A DNA stretch of 64,000 nt from Protea cynaroides (GCA_028583415.1 CM053270.1:49244663-49308662); one strand, 5' to 3'. Numbered from the stretch's first letter, positions 21,901-35,128 are shown. Notes: generated from the letters alone by a model not told the origin. Translations and numbers: made by a program.

Positions 21901-23032
21901 ATAATGTTACTTTACCCTTGCCGAGTGCGAGGAGTCGAGGTCCGAGTACCTCTTGAGTGATGCCTTGTCGAGTGCGAGGAGTCGAGGTCCGAGTACCTCT
22001 TGAGTGATGCCTTGCCGAGTGTGAGGTATCGAGGTCCGAGTACCTCTTGAGTGATGCCTTGCCGAGTGCGAGGAGTCAAGGTCCGAGTATCTCTTGTGTT
22101 TGCCTTACTGAGTGCAAGGAGTCGAGGTCCGAGTACCTCTTGAGTGATGCCTTGCCACGTGCGAGAAGTCGAGGTCCGAGTACCTCTTGAGTTTTCCTTG
22201 CCGAGTGCGGGGAGCTGAGGTCCGAGCACCTCTTGAGTGATGCCATGTGGGGTCCAGCAGCCCATTAACTGTTGGGAACTACGTTTGACCTGATTATCTA
22301 AAGAGATATGTAGGCAGCAGGAAGTGGAGAAATCTGAGTAGTTCACCCTTCGCGTACGGTCACACGTGCTTCCTTTGTCAAGGGAACACCTCACACACAA
22401 CCACAACCACAACCACGCACGAACTACGTTTGGCCTGATTCCCACCACACAGGGATACGTAGGCAGCTTGATCTCGAGCTCGGTCATCCATTATCTGTTT
22501 TTTTTTTTGTGTTATTCATTCTTTTAATTCATTATTTGTTTATTCATGATTATTTCATTTTTTTTAATCCATTCATTTGTTCATTGATCCATTTATTGTC
22601 TGTTGACTTGTATTTTATTTTTTCAAGTCTATGTGGCGGCACCTTGAGTTAGAACAACTTAGAAACTTGGTCTAGGGTTCCCCATTTGCCTAGTTAGGTT
22701 AAATTGAATGACCTGAACATACATAAGTTTCAAGAATGTAGGAAAGGATAGGACAGAAGGAGACCGGTCCATTGACCGGGCGAGTCGGGTGCCTAACACC
22801 TTCCCAACTCGTAACTTGACACTTACCCTTCCCTGGTAAGACTAGAAGCCAATCCATTCAGCATGAGTCATAGTGTCTCTCCAAGTGAGAAACCATTTAT
22901 AGGTCCTAGACCTTATCTAGGTGGCGACTCCATATTTTACTCCATCCATTGGCGTGGATGGACAAAGTAACCAAGGCAAGAGCCTAATTTTGATTTCGTG
23001 AAGGATACATATGAAAATTCATTGTCCTCACT
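18960..23032 (+). repeat. 3' LTR of the LARD
   Basis: Nearly the same as 8956-13064, with scattered substitutions and seven rather than eight 47-bp units (21916-22243). Its last base is T where the 5' LTR has A. Confidence 0.9.
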
Positions 23033-23481
23033 GATGTGTGCTCACCCTTTCGATGTCGAATATTTTTAGTTGATGATGCAAGTCCTACTGTAGAAGAGTA
23101 AGTGAATGCACCGACATATGGACACATGGCGGCTATGGACGTAGAAGCTGTTGAAGATGCGCATGATCCTTCATGCGAGTGCAATCAATGCATCTTTGAT
23201 TAGTTAGTTATATTTTGGTTAACGGACATGTAATTAATTATTTTATTTTATGTCTTAAGTTACTTGGAGATAACTGGATTAAATATATATTTATCATGAT
23301 TAGATACTCAGTTCATTAATTATAAAGTCCTTTGCTTATTTGTTTATTATCTCTGATTATTATCGTGGAATGTGTGTGTGGTTGATATGGTGGGTACTAC
23401 GTAAACGAGATCCTGATTGAACCATTGGTTTATTAATGGTTCATCATACTATTCTAGATAGTCCAGAATTGGGGTGTGACA
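23033..23481 (+). repeat. Old LTR 2a, right part
   Basis: Continues 7771-8955 after the LARD. It holds the diverged LTR peptide at about 23082-23203 (YGHMAAMD and SCECNQCIFD, then TAG, with one internal stop) and ends GGGGTGTGACA at 23481. Confidence 0.85.
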
Positions 23482-24133
23482 TCAGATAGGATAGGTTCCT
23501 TTTCGTCAAGTTGATGTGTTAAATCTAATGTAATGATTTCGGTTATAGAATTTCTAAGAAAAACTATAAGAGAATAGATTAGGGATAATTGATAAGGATA
23601 AACTATGATTTAAGGCCATAGAATGATCTTAGGATGAATCCCGTTGAAAAAATCAAGAAGAGGAACTCGTATGAGAAGTAAAAATCAACCAAACTTCATA
23701 TGGTCACAGCTATGGTCGACTATAGGGTGACTAGAGAGTTGACCACAGCTATTCGAGAAGTTTCCCAGAATCGTGTGGTCGCATGCTGTGGTCGCATGAT
23801 ATGTGACCACAAGGATCGACCATACAGTGTGCGATCACATATATTGAGACCACAGGTTCGATCGCACCTGCGACTATACGATGACAACAAGTATATTTTG
23901 AGACCAGACAAGGTTTTCGGCTACTGTAACTTGGTAAACTTAAACCCTAACTTAAATACATTAATTGTTTAGTTCCCAATAGATTCAAAGTGACTTCCAA
24001 AGCTTGGGAGAGGAACAAACATCAATCAAAAGTGAGGGAACAAGACCTAAACTAATTGGATAATAACAAACTGTTTTATTTTATTGTGTCCAATGTCATA
24101 ATTAATTCTATGCATGCTTGTTTGTAATGTATA
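23482..24133 (+). repeat. Old LTR 2b, left part
   Basis: Middle portion of a family-2 LTR, with TGTGGTCGCAT and CGACCATAC-type blocks at about 23700-23900. It stops at the duplicated GTATA (24129-24133), where T2 inserted, and resumes at 32748. Confidence 0.75.
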
Positions 24134-26358
24134 TGTAAGACCCGTATCAAACTAACCCGGTCTTATCACCTTGAACCAGGTTTACCCATCATGGTTGAGT
24201 CAAATGGACTAAGGGCGTGAAGGAGATCGTGATCCCAGTTATCAAATCGACCCAAAAACACTTAAATTAGGGGGAGGGTCGCATACCCAGCAAGGGAGGG
24301 TCGGACCCCCCCAAGACAGAAAGTTAGACCCTCTATTTTACAGGGAGGGTCAGACACTTTAGGAAACCTAGGGTCGACGGGATCATCGACCCTCCCATCG
24401 ACCCTCAGTAGCCGCCGAAACTGAAATTAGGAAATTTCCATAATTTCGATTAGGATTCTTTCCTAATCTCAAAGGGACTTATTTTAGGATGTTTCTACTC
24501 TATTTAAAGGACGTCCCTAAGCCTCTTTCACTCCTTTTACAACCCTAATTGAATTGAGAGAAAGAGAAGAGAAGGAAGAGAAGAAGAAGAGAAACAAGGT
24601 AGAGAAGAAAGCAAAAGGAGAAGAGTTGTAGAGAAGGAGTGTTCTTCTCAGGTATGGATACTAATTCCATGAGTTTCTATAAGCCTTAGGTTAGATAAGG
24701 ATGAGAGTGTGATCTCGGAGAAACCCAAACCATCAACCCATGGTTAGGTTTTCAAGGAAAACCATGGGAGAATACATGAAAGCTATATAGGTGGATGATT
24801 CATGGTTCTAGACCATGGAATGCATGTTGAATGGACTGTAGGAGCAAGCCATAGGACCCTAAATACGAAGAATGGATTAAAAGGAGGAAAATTGACCAAA
24901 ACCCACCGAGGGTCGCACAGAGGGTCGATGACCATCCGACCCTATGTGATCCTGAGTATCGACCCTCAGGGTTCTAGAAGTCCAGATTTGGGGAGGGTCG
25001 CACCCAGGGTCGATCATGACTCCGACCCTACCTCCGACCCTCAGTTAACAGAATAGTTTTTAAAAAATTAGAATAAATTCTAATTAAATTTTATCAACTT
25101 TGTTAGGTCTTCTAGTAATATAATAACATTATAAAGGTGATTCTAAAGCTTGGAAGAGTATCTATTAGCAAGCTAAGATGAGGAAACAGAACTCTAAACT
25201 AATTGGTTAATAACAAACTGTTTTCTCTTTTCTTGAGTCCAATGCCATGCTTGATTCTATACGACTATGTTTGTAATGTGCATACAACATGTCATCCAAT
25301 ATTTCTATTACTTGTTCATGCATATTTACTTTATTGTTTATAACATGATGATGATGATGATGATAGGAATAGACATGATGATGATGTGAGCGAGTATCAG
25401 GGGAGGTGTGATGAGAACGTCAATAAACGTTAACCTTTGGTGGGTCTCAGCACTTTAGCTCTATCTCTAACTCGAGTCTTGTGCATTAGCATCGTCGTAT
25501 CGCCAATACTTTAGCAGAACTATTATGTCGTAGAGTATCAGGGGAGGTGGTCTCGGTCCTTGTAGTCTCTGACTCTATCGGGGGGCCTTAGCTCTATCTC
25601 TATGGACATTCTGAGGGATGCTGGGGTGAGGCCTTGGATACACTATTTGGCATTAGGATTGGTTAGTTGCGAGCCCAGTTTGCAAGCTCTTGCCAGCAGG
25701 GGCTTACGTATTGGTATGGCACTATACAACAATAAACGTTAACCTTTGTTGTATAATGTTCATGATTAGGGTGGATGGGGACGACAATAAACGTTAACCT
25801 TTGGGCGGACTTCCACACCCTGTGTATAGAGACGGGATCAATAAACGTTAACCTTTGACCACACAACCTTTCTATTGCGCATTGCAAACTATAAACTAGA
25901 CCAAATATATGAATTGATTGCATGCATATGTACTGTTGCATTGTTTTGTTTGCTCACTGAGCCATGATGTGTGCTCACCCCTCGACGTCGAATATTTTTA
26001 GTTGATGATGCAGGTTATACCATTGAAGATTATGTAAATGCTCCAGCGTACGGGAACGTAGCGGCGATGGAAGTTGAAGCTGAAGTGGATACACATGACT
26101 CCTCTTGCGAGTGCAACTCATTGTATTTGATTAGATATTTTCTTTGTTTTCTTTACTTGGATTTATTATGGACATGTATTTGATATTTATTTATGTCTCA
26201 GTTGATACAGAATAATTGGCTATTTAAATATTAATATCACAGTAGATTCTCAGTTCATTTTACTATAAGACTTCCGCTATTATATATTTACTCTGATTAT
26301 GAATGTGGATGTATGGAGTTTAGATAACACGGATACAGCCTACTTGAGATCCTGGTTG
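24134..26358 (+). repeat. 5' LTR of T2, 3' end deleted
   Basis: TGTAAGACCC start, degraded TATA near 24501, donor CAG/GTATGG at 24652/24653, four CAATAAACGTTAACC motifs, and the peptide exon from 26014 with a 1-nt deletion that breaks CECNSC. It runs into gag after GGTTGAA at about 26358. Confidence 0.92.
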
Positions 26359-26922
26359 AAGGAGTTCCTGAGTTTATATCAGGGCCAGATGTTTGTGGAT
26401 GCATATCAACAGCGTTATGAGGAGCTGTTTTTCTTTGCACCACTTAGTATGCAAGAAGAAGACACTAAGACCCGTAGGTTTGTCACGGGGCTTAGAGGGA
26501 GTATCAGAGAGCATGTTCTAGGCTTGGAAAAGAAGGTATATAACGAAGCTGTTCAAATTGCTCGAGTTATAGAATCGAGCCAGAAGGAGAGTTATTTTAC
26601 ACATAACAGAGGTATAAAAAGGCCAGCCGGAAATGCTTATAACGGAGGGAACAACAAGACATTTAAACCCTTTCGTGCTCAAGGCTTTACTGCTGCACCC
26701 AAGACTACTCCAGTAGCTCAACATCAGCCAAAGCCAAATTCTGAAGGTCCGAAATGTTATAACTGCAACCAAGCAGGACATATGGCAAGGGAGTGTCCTA
26801 AGCCCAAGAAGCAGTTACATCAAGGACGAGTATATGCTGTTACAACCGAGGATGCTGCCGCATCACCCGATGTGGTCACAGGTATGACTGAAACCTTTCT
26901 AAATTGTAATTACATTGTATGA
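26357..26922 (+). pseudogene. gag: gag of T2, N-terminally deleted
   Basis: Begins mid-gag at FLSLYQGQM and runs open to TGA 26920-26922. It includes the rest of the gag core (YEELFFFAPLSMQEED and RGSIREHVLG) and an intact CCHC knuckle, CYNCNQAGHMAREC, at about 26757-26798. The frame is fused upstream to LTR sequence, so an ATG at 26299 is an accident of the deletion. It is the least mutated gag C-terminus in the window and gives the reference for the T1 rearrangement. Confidence 0.9.
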
Positions 26923-26951
26923 GCATGTAGACTACGTAAAATAAATCACAG
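26882..26951 (+). other. Intron-like segment between gag and protease (70 bp)
   Basis: Donor CACAG/GTATGACT, acceptor AATCACAG/GTATCG. Unspliced, gag and pol lie in different frames here. Spliced, the reading passes from DVVTG directly into the protease. Confidence 0.55.
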
Positions 26952-29900
26952 GTATCGTACCTACAAATGGCGTACCCGCCAGAGTACTCTTTGATTCAGG
27001 AGCTACTCATTCCTTTATATCTGTGTCATTCGGAAAGAAGTTGAAATTACCCATCAAAACATTGGACTACAAAATACATGTACGGTCACCGATGGGGTTA
27101 GAAGTGGAATTAGAGAAAGGTTATGGACCATGTCCAGTTCTCATTGGCGAGAAAATCTTAGATGCAGTCTTGATCCAACTAGAGATGGCAAACTTTGACG
27201 TCATCTTGGGAATGGACTGGTTAGCTCGACATTCTGTGAACCTATTATGTGCCGAAAAGAAACTAACATTTAAAGACAAAGAAGGAGCAGAATTTAGTTT
27301 TGCGGGAACCAAACTGCCCCGTAAATGCAAGCTCATACTCTCAGCACTAAAGGCTAAGAAGTGCCTTGAGAAGGGAGCAGTCGGGTATCTAGTATCAGTG
27401 GTCGACCTAACCAAGGAAGCACCAAGAATGGAAGGTATTGATGTCGTATGGGACTATCCCGATGTATTTATGGAGGAACTACCAGGATTACCACCCAACC
27501 GAGCCACAGAGTTTGTGATAGATCTTATACCTAGAGCCACACCAGTATCAAAAGTACCTTATAGAATGGCTCCTACAGAACTGAAGGAATTGATAGTGCA
27601 ACTACAAGAACTGCTGGACAAGGGTTATATTCGACCCAGTATATCACCATGGGGAGCACCGGTATTATTCGTAAAGAAGAAGGACGGTAGCGTTCGATTA
27701 TGTATCGACTATCGGGAGTTGAATAAACTGACAATCAAGAATCGATATCCACTACCTCGGATCGATGACTTGTTCGATCAGTTGCAAGGAGTGAAAGTAT
27801 TTTCTAAGATCGATCTTCGGTCAGGCTATCATCAGTTGAAGATTAAAGAGGGTGATATTCCTAAGACAGCTTTCAGGACCAGATATGGACATTATGAGTT
27901 CTTGTTCATGTCTTTTGGATTAACAAACGCACCAGCAACTTTCATGGAACTTATGAACCGGGTCTTCCATGATATGTTGGATACGTTGGTTATTGTATTT
28001 ATTGATGATATATTGGTATATTCCAAGGACAAAGAAACCCATATCAAGAACCTAAACGCCGCCCTACAACGTTTAAGGAAAGAGAAGTTATATGCCAAAT
28101 TTACCAAGTGTGAGTTTTGGTTAAGTGAAGTTGCCTTCCTAGGCCATGTAGTATCCACTGAAGGAATCAAAGTTGACCCCAGCAAGATCGAGGCTATTGT
28201 AAAGTGGGAAGCACCAAAGAGCGTTGTAGAAATTAGAAGTTTTCTGGGTCTCGCTGGTTATTATCGGAGATTTGTGGAAGACTATTCCTGGATTGCCGTA
28301 CCTCTCACCAGTTTGGCTAAGAAAGGTGAAAAGTTTATGTGGACGAATAAATGTGAGAAGAGCTTCCAAACATTGAAGACCAGATTGATATCCACTCCGA
28401 TTTTGACTATTATCGTTCTCGGACAGCCAATTACCTTATACACTGATGCATCAGGACTGGGATTAGGATGCGTGCTTATGCAAGGAGAACAAGTAATTGG
28501 TTATGCCTCAAGATAGTTGAAGACACATGAGAAAAATTATCCCACTCATGATTTGGAGTTAGCAGCAGTAGTACATGCTGTCAAGATATGGAGACATTAC
28601 TTATACGGAGAGAAATTCCAGATCAAGTCGGACCATAAAAGTTTTACTTATTTATTTAATCAGAAGGAGTTGAATATGAGGCAAAGAAGATGGCTGAAAC
28701 TATTGAAAGGCTATGATTGTGATATCCAGTATCATCCAAGGAAAGCTAATGTAGTAGCGGATGCGTTGAGCAGAAAGGCGATGATAAAATCTCAAGGAGA
28801 GGTTAGTACAACTGCAGCTATATGTACAACCAGAATGGTATTCAATCATGGCAATGAGCAATATGTGATAGATACAACGGATGGATCAACCAACCAAGGG
28901 TTTATTCATCGGTTTTCAAATATGTTCGCGGCATTGAAAATTATACTGGATATAATGGATGAAGTGAAGACAGCTATCAAATCAGATCCTTATCTGAGAA
29001 CAGTACAAGAAGATATCGAGAAAGGTAGGACTAACCCTGAGTTCACCTTGGACGAAGAAAAGGTACTGAAGAACAAAGGAAGAATATGTGTACCCGAAAC
29101 AGAAAGTGTGGACATTAGACACCGACTGATGAAAGAAGCCCATACCACCATCTATTCGATACATCATGAAAGTACAAAAATGTATCATGATTTAAAGAAA
29201 CTATATTGGTGGAGAGGAATGAAAGCAAATGTAGCTAAGTTCGTGTCTCAATGCCTAAATTGTCAGAAAGTAAAGGCTGAACGACAAAGACCCGCAGGAC
29301 TGTTACAGCCGTTACCAGAACCAGCATGGAAATGGGACTGCATCACTTGGACTTCTTCACGGGGTTACCACTGACTCCTCGAGTAGTTGACGCAGTTTGA
29401 GTGATTGTAGACCGTCTAACTAAAACAGCTCGCTTCATACCGATACGACCTCAGTATACACTGGAAAAGTTAGCAACGTTGTATGTTGATAATATTGTTC
29501 GGTTACACGGTGTACCAGAGAGCATTGTGTCCGATAGAGATCCACGATTTACTTCCAAGTTTTGGGAGGGATTGCAAAAGGCTATGGGTACAACATTGAA
29601 GTTCAGTACTGCATTCCACCCACAGACAGATGGACAGTCAGAGCGTACAATCCAGATTTTAGAAGATATGCTACGAGCATGTGTAATTGACTTCAAGAGA
29701 TCATGGGATGAAAGATTACCACTAATCGAGTTCACTTATAACAATAGCTATCAGGCTACTATACAGTTGTCACCCTATGAAGCACTTTTTGGCAGAAAGT
29801 GTCGAACTCCTTTATTTTGGAATGAAGTTGGAGAACGTAGTATTGTTGGACCAGAATTTGTTGAAGAGACTTGTCGATTGGTCGACATTATCAAGGAAAG

Positions 29901-30441
29901 AGTGAGAACAACTCAGAACTGTCAGAAGCAATATGCAGATACTTGACGCAGAGATCTGGAGTTCGCTGTAGGTGATAAAGTATTTTTGAAGGTATCGCCT
30001 ATGCGAGGATTGAAAAGGTTCAGACAGAAAGGGAAACTAAGTCCAAGATATGTCGGGTCGTATGAGATTTTAGCTAAGCGTGGGAAAGTGGCTTATCAGT
30101 TAGCACTACCACCATCTATGTCAAGTGTGCATGACGTATTTCATATTTCCCTATTGAAGAAGTATGTCAAGGATCTAATGCACGTTTTGACTGTCGATTT
30201 ACCGGATTTGACTGATGATTTGACATTCGAAGTAACACTAACTGAAATCACCAGCCGAAAGGTTCAACGACTACGCAACCGAGATATCTATTATGTTAAG
30301 GTCACCTAGAAAAGTAGAGACATGGAAGAAATTACATGGGAAGAAGAAAATGCTATGCGAAAGCAATACCCTCACTTATTTGATTCAGAAGGTACGTACA
30401 ATTTCGAGGATGAAATTTTTATAAGTAGGGGGGAGTTGTAA
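26952..30441 (+). pseudogene. pol: pol of T2, nearly complete but with stops
   Basis: Protease FDSGATHSF near 26990. Reverse transcriptase is open from 27023 to 28516 with FIDDILVYS near 27998-28025. RNase H starts YTDASGLGLG near 28440. Integrase zinc finger near 29150-29270, core with HPQTDGQSE near 29620, chromodomain near 30240-30390. Breaks: TAG at 28514 (shared with T1), a 1-nt loss near 29347, TGA at 29398, TGA at 29944, and TAG at 30307. Each is a single change, so this decayed more recently than T1. The stop TAA 30439-30441 lies inside the LTR. Confidence 0.94.
30423..30436 (+). other. Polypurine tract of T2
   Basis: AAGTAGGGGGGAGT before the 3' LTR, identical to that of T1. Confidence 0.9.
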
Positions 30442-32747
30442 GACCCGTATCAAACTAACCCGGTCTTATCACCTTGAACCAGGTTTACCCATCATGGTTG
30501 AGTCAAATGGACCAAGGACGTGAAGGAGATCGTGATCCCAGGTATCAAATCGACCCAAAAACACTTAAATTAGGGGGAGGGTCGCATACCCAGCAAGGGA
30601 GGGTCGGACCCCCCCAAGACAGAAAGTCAGACCCTCTGTTTTACAGGGAGGGTTGAACAATTTAGGAAACCTAGGGTCGACGGGATCATCGACCCTCCCA
30701 TCGACCCATCAGTTGCTGCCGAAACTGAAATTAGGAAATTTTCATAATTTCGATTTGGATTCTTTCTTAATCTCAAAGGGACTTATTTTAGGATGTTTCT
30801 ACTCTATTTAAAGGACGTCCCTAAGCCTCTTTCACTCCTTTTACAACCCTAATTGAATTGAGAGAAAGAGAAGAAAAGGAAGAGAAGAAGAAGAGAAACA
30901 AGGTAGAGAAGAAAGCAAAAGGAGAAGAGTTGCAGAGAAGGAGTGTTCTTCTCAGGTATGGATACTAATTCCATGAGTTTCTATAGGCCTTAGGTTAGAT
31001 AAGGATGAGAGTGTGATCTCGGAGAAACCCAAACCATCAACCCATGGTTAGGTTTTCATGGAAAACCATGGGTGAATATATGAAAGCTATATAGGTGGAT
31101 GATTCATGGTTCTAGACCATGGAATGCATGTTGAATGGACTGTAGGAGCAAGCCATAGGACCCCAAACATGAAGAATGGATTAAAAGGAGGAAAATTGAC
31201 CAAAACCCACCGAGGGTCGCACAGAGGGTCAATGACCATCCGACCCTATGTGATCCTGAGTATCGACCCTCAGGGTTCTGGAAGTCCAGATTTGGGGAGG
31301 GTCGCACCCAGGGTCGATCATGAATCCGACCCTACCTCCGACCCTCAGTTAACAGAATGGTTTTTAAAAAATTAAAATAAATTTTAATTAAATTTTATCG
31401 ATTTGTTAGGTTTTATAGCAATATAATAACATTATAAAGGTGATTCTAAAGCTTGGAAGAGTATCTATTAGCAAGCTAAGGTGAGGAAATGGAACTCTAA
31501 ACTAATTGGTTAATAACAAACTGTTTTCTCTTTTCTTGAGTCCAATGCCATGCTTGATTTTATGTGACTATGTTTGTAATGTGCATACAACATGTCATCC
31601 AATATTTCTATTACTTGTTCATGCATATTTACTTTATTGTTTATAACATGATGATGATGATGATGATAGGAATAGGCATGTGATTGTATGTGTGTGGTTG
31701 ATGTACTTGATGCGAGCGAGTATCAGGGGAGGTGTGATGAGAACGTCAATAAACGTTAACCTTTGGCGGGTCTCAGCACTTTAGCTCTATCTCTAACTCG
31801 AGTCTTGTGTATTAGCATCGTCGTATTGCCAATACTTTAGCAGAACTATTATGTCGTAGAGTATCATGGGAGGTGGTCTCGGTCCTTGTAGTCTCTGACT
31901 CTACCAGGGGGCCTTAGCTCTATCTCTATGGACATTCTGAGGGATGCTGGGGTGAGGCCTTGGATACACTGTTTGGCATTAGGATTGGTTAGTTGCGAGC
32001 CCAGTTTGCAAGCCCTCGCCAGCAGGGGCTTACGTGTTGGTATGGCACTATACAGTAATAAACGTTAACCTTTGTTGTATAATATTCATGATTAGGGTGG
32101 ATGGGGACGACAATAAACGTTAATCTTTGGGCGAACTTCCACACCCTGTGTATAGAGGCGGGGTCAATAAACGTTAACCTTTGACCACCCAACCTTTCTA
32201 TTGCGCATTGCAAACTATAAACCAGACCAAAGATATGAATTGATTGCATGCATATATACTGTTGCATTGTTTTGTTTGCTCACTGAGCCATGATGTGTGC
32301 TTACCCCTCGACGTCGAATATTTTTAGTTGATGATGCAGGTTATACCGTTAAAGATTATGTAAATGCTCCAGTGTACGGGAACGTAGCGGCGATGAAAGT
32401 TGAAGCTGAAGTAGATACACATGACTCCTCTTGCGAGTGCAGCTCATGTGTATTTGATTAGATATTTTCTTAGTTTTCTTTACTTGGATTTATTATGGAC
32501 ATGTATTTGATATTTATTTATGTCTCAGTTGATACAGAATAATTGGCTATTTAAATATTAATATCACAGTAGATTCTCCGTTCATTTTACTATAAGACTT
32601 TCGCTATTATATATTTACTCTGATTATGAATGTGGATGTATGGAGTTTAGATAACACGGATACAGCCTACTTGAGATCCTGGTTGAACCGTTGGTTTGTT
32701 AACGGTTCATCACACCATTCTGAATAGTGTGGAATTGGGGTGTGACA
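30437..32747 (+). repeat. 3' LTR of T2 (2311 bp)
   Basis: Complete TGTAAGACCC...GGTGTGACA. The peptide exon at 32340-32461 is intact here (DYVNAPVYG and SCECSSCVFD). Confidence 0.94.
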
Positions 32748-33872
32748 GTATATCTCACATATCATCCAATATTACTGCTATATTCTGTTCATGCATATTA
32801 TTTTTGTTTATTTATAACATGATAATGATGATGCTAGGAATAGGCATGTGATTGTGTGTGTGGTTAGTGAGTTAGATGAGAGTGGAGCATCAGGGGGAGG
32901 ACGTGGCATTGTAGTTCAGCCTGGTCACCAGACTCTAGGTCTATCTCTACTCAAGTCTTGCCCACTAACATCATCGTATTGTCATTACCTTAGCGAAACT
33001 ATTGCGTCATAGGGCATCAGGGGAGGTGGTCTCAGACCGTGTTGTCTCTGCTCTGCCAGGGGGTCTTAGCTCTATCTCTATGAACTTATTGAGGGATGCT
33101 GAGGTGAGGCCTTGGATACATTGGATGGCATTAGGATTGGTTCGTTGCGAGCCCCGTTTGCAAGCCCTCGCCAACAGGGTCTTACGTATTGGTATGGGTA
33201 GGACATCAGGGGAAGTGTTGACGGTGTGTGATCCGAACACTTTAGCTCTATCTCTATTTCATGGTGGAATAGATGTGGGAAGACAATGATATTTGATCCA
33301 TTGGGTGGGCTTACACACCCGTGTATAGAGGTGCAGTGGTTGCCAATCCTTTCTAGAGAAAACTTAAAAGTAAACCAAAGATATGAATCGAATGAATGCA
33401 TATGTTTATTGCATTGTTTTATTCACTCACTGAGCTCAAGTTGGAGAATTGACCCTCATGCTCGTAATTTTTTTAGTTTCTGATGTTGCAGGTGTTACTG
33501 TCGAAGATTATATCGATGCACCAACATATGGACATGTGGCGGCTATGGATAAGCACGCTGTGGAGGACGGATCTGACTTGTCAAGCTAGTGTTTCAACTA
33601 TGTTTACACTTAGTGGTTAACTTTAGTATTTTGATACTTATAATATGTATTAATTATGTTTTGGTACTTGGAGATAACTGGTTTATTATTTATTTATCAT
33701 TGTAGACACTCAGTTCATTATTAATAAAAACTTCTGTTATTAAATTATTATCTCTGATTATTACTGTGGAATGTGTTTTGGTTTAACATGGTTGGCACGG
33801 TATATACGAGATCCTGATTATTCTCATGATGGTTCATCACACCATTGGTTAGTCTAGAATTAGGGTGTGACA
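32748..33872 (+). repeat. Old LTR 2b, right part
   Basis: Resumes after T2 and ends AGGGTGTGACA at 33872. The peptide region at 33491-33589 keeps VEDYIDAPTYGHVAAMD but has lost the CECNSC end. It abuts copia gag, so the parent element or solo LTR inserted there. Confidence 0.8.
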
Positions 33873-34284
33873 CCACTAATGTCTCCCAACTGTCAGGTAA
33901 TGAACTGTGTAGTAACAAAGCTTGTAATTCATCATCTAGCACAATCTTCATTGAGAATAATTGATTCACAATACTCTGTACCTCATTTAAATATTTTACA
34001 TCTAAGTATCCATCTCTGTACTTCAGGTTCACAAACTTTTTGATTAGAAGCACATTGTTGCCAGCAGTTTTCCTTTCATACAAACTGTCTAATTTATTCC
34101 ATAGTAATTGTGTCAAAGTCTCTGTTGATACATGATGGAAAATTATGTCATCCAACCATTGCCGAATAAAACCAATAGCTTTTTGGTCCAAGGTCTTCCA
34201 CTCGGTATCGGATAATTTTTTTGGTTTTACCATATCACCCTTTACAGGTCCGTACAGATCCTTACAATATAATAAGTCTTCCAT
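33873..34284 (-). pseudogene. gag: Ty1/copia gag fragment
   Basis: About 137 codons from ATG 34284. Readable features are KKLSDTEWKTLDQKAIGFI, the LWNKLDSLYERK block, and DDELQALLLHSSLPDSWE; these are the UBN2-type gag of plant Ty1/copia elements (RNA packaging, particle core). Downstream coding is cut off by LTR 2b at 33873, and the frame continuing to 33748 is LTR sequence. The primer site and LTR lie just upstream, so this is the 5' end of a minus-strand copia element. Confidence 0.85.
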
Positions 34285-34376
34285 CTTGGCTTTTTAAATC
34301 GTCTAATTGCTCCCATTTAAACTAATCATCCTTGTCAGGGTTCCCTCCATTGTTCACACATGGTTATAGAGCCTAC

Positions 34377-34387
34377 CTCTGATACCA
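34377..34387 (-). other. Primer-binding site of the copia element
   Basis: TGGTATCAGAG on the minus strand, two bases from the LTR end; the initiator-Met tRNA type. Confidence 0.85.
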
Positions 34388-34389
34388 CT

Positions 34390-35128
34390 TGTTAGAGAAA
34401 ACATAAGACTTTTCCCTCTTGTATGTAACTAATGGAGAACACAACCACAAATATATGCACAAAGATATAGCAGTGAAAATAAATAGAGACAATCAAATCA
34501 CAAGAGACATCAATTTTTACGTGAAAAATCCTTCCAAGGTGAAAGGGTAAAAACCACGGGACTTAGTCCAAGTAAATTTCTACTATAATAATAATGGGTA
34601 CACAATACAATCTTGTCTAGTCATAGCTATAGGTTACCAATCTCCAAGAGAAATAACCTACTCTTGGGTAATACAAATAACTCACTAAAACAATAGGTGG
34701 TAATAGAAAGTACAAGAATACTCTCACCTCGATGCCGATGTAACAAATACAGGGAGAACTGTCATCTTTCCCTTTTCCCTGAATAGGGAAAATGTCGTCA
34801 CGTCGCAGTCACGTATAAAAACAACACTTAGAGTATCTTCTCCAACTCACTGGAGGAACGAAGAAAAATGATGATTTTTTTACCACTTGAGAGCTCCGGA
34901 TTTATTCCGCTTCAGCTCTTGGTTTTCTCTCTGAGAAGTCTAAAACTCAAGTTCTCAAAAAATTAAATCTGCCGCCACTTATCTCTTAACATATATATAG
35001 ATATGACAGAGATAAAGTAGAGAGGTTGGCTTTAAGCCGCCTCTAGAATACCTCTCAAGGAAGGAAATAGGTGGGTCAAGCATGTGGGTCCCCCCACCCA
35101 CATGGGGTGAGGAGGAATCCAATAATAC
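34390..35128 (-). repeat. Copia 5' LTR, outer edge uncertain
   Basis: Minus-strand LTR ending CTCTAACA at 34390. A minus-strand TATATATA lies at about 34990-35000. The outer boundary is not clear; 35100-35130 is a guess from the change of sequence character. Confidence 0.6.

Larger units (their letters stand above)
8956..23032 (+). mobile_element. Tat-like non-autonomous LTR element (LARD), 14.1 kb
   Basis: Two LTRs of 4109 and 4073 bp start TGTAAGACCCCC and end in TCCTCACA and TCCTCACT. They flank a 5.9 kb internal region without intact gag or pol. The target-site duplication GATGT is perfect (8951-8955 and 23033-23037). The primer site, the GAAGAGGGGCATT tract before the 3' LTR, the integrase relic near 15.5 kb and the tandem repeats in the 3' part all match the Tat/Ogre group. 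It must have been moved by enzymes of a related autonomous element. Confidence 0.88.
24134..32747 (+). mobile_element. Tekay/Del-type element T2 with internal deletion, duplication GTATA
   Basis: 5' LTR, partial gag, pol and 3' LTR in the + direction. The flanks GTATA (24129-24133) and GTATA (32748-32752) are identical. The 3' end of the 5' LTR, the primer site, the whole leader (including any antisense gene) and the N-terminal part of gag are missing through one deletion at about 26358. T2 could not reverse transcribe as it stands. Confidence 0.95.
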
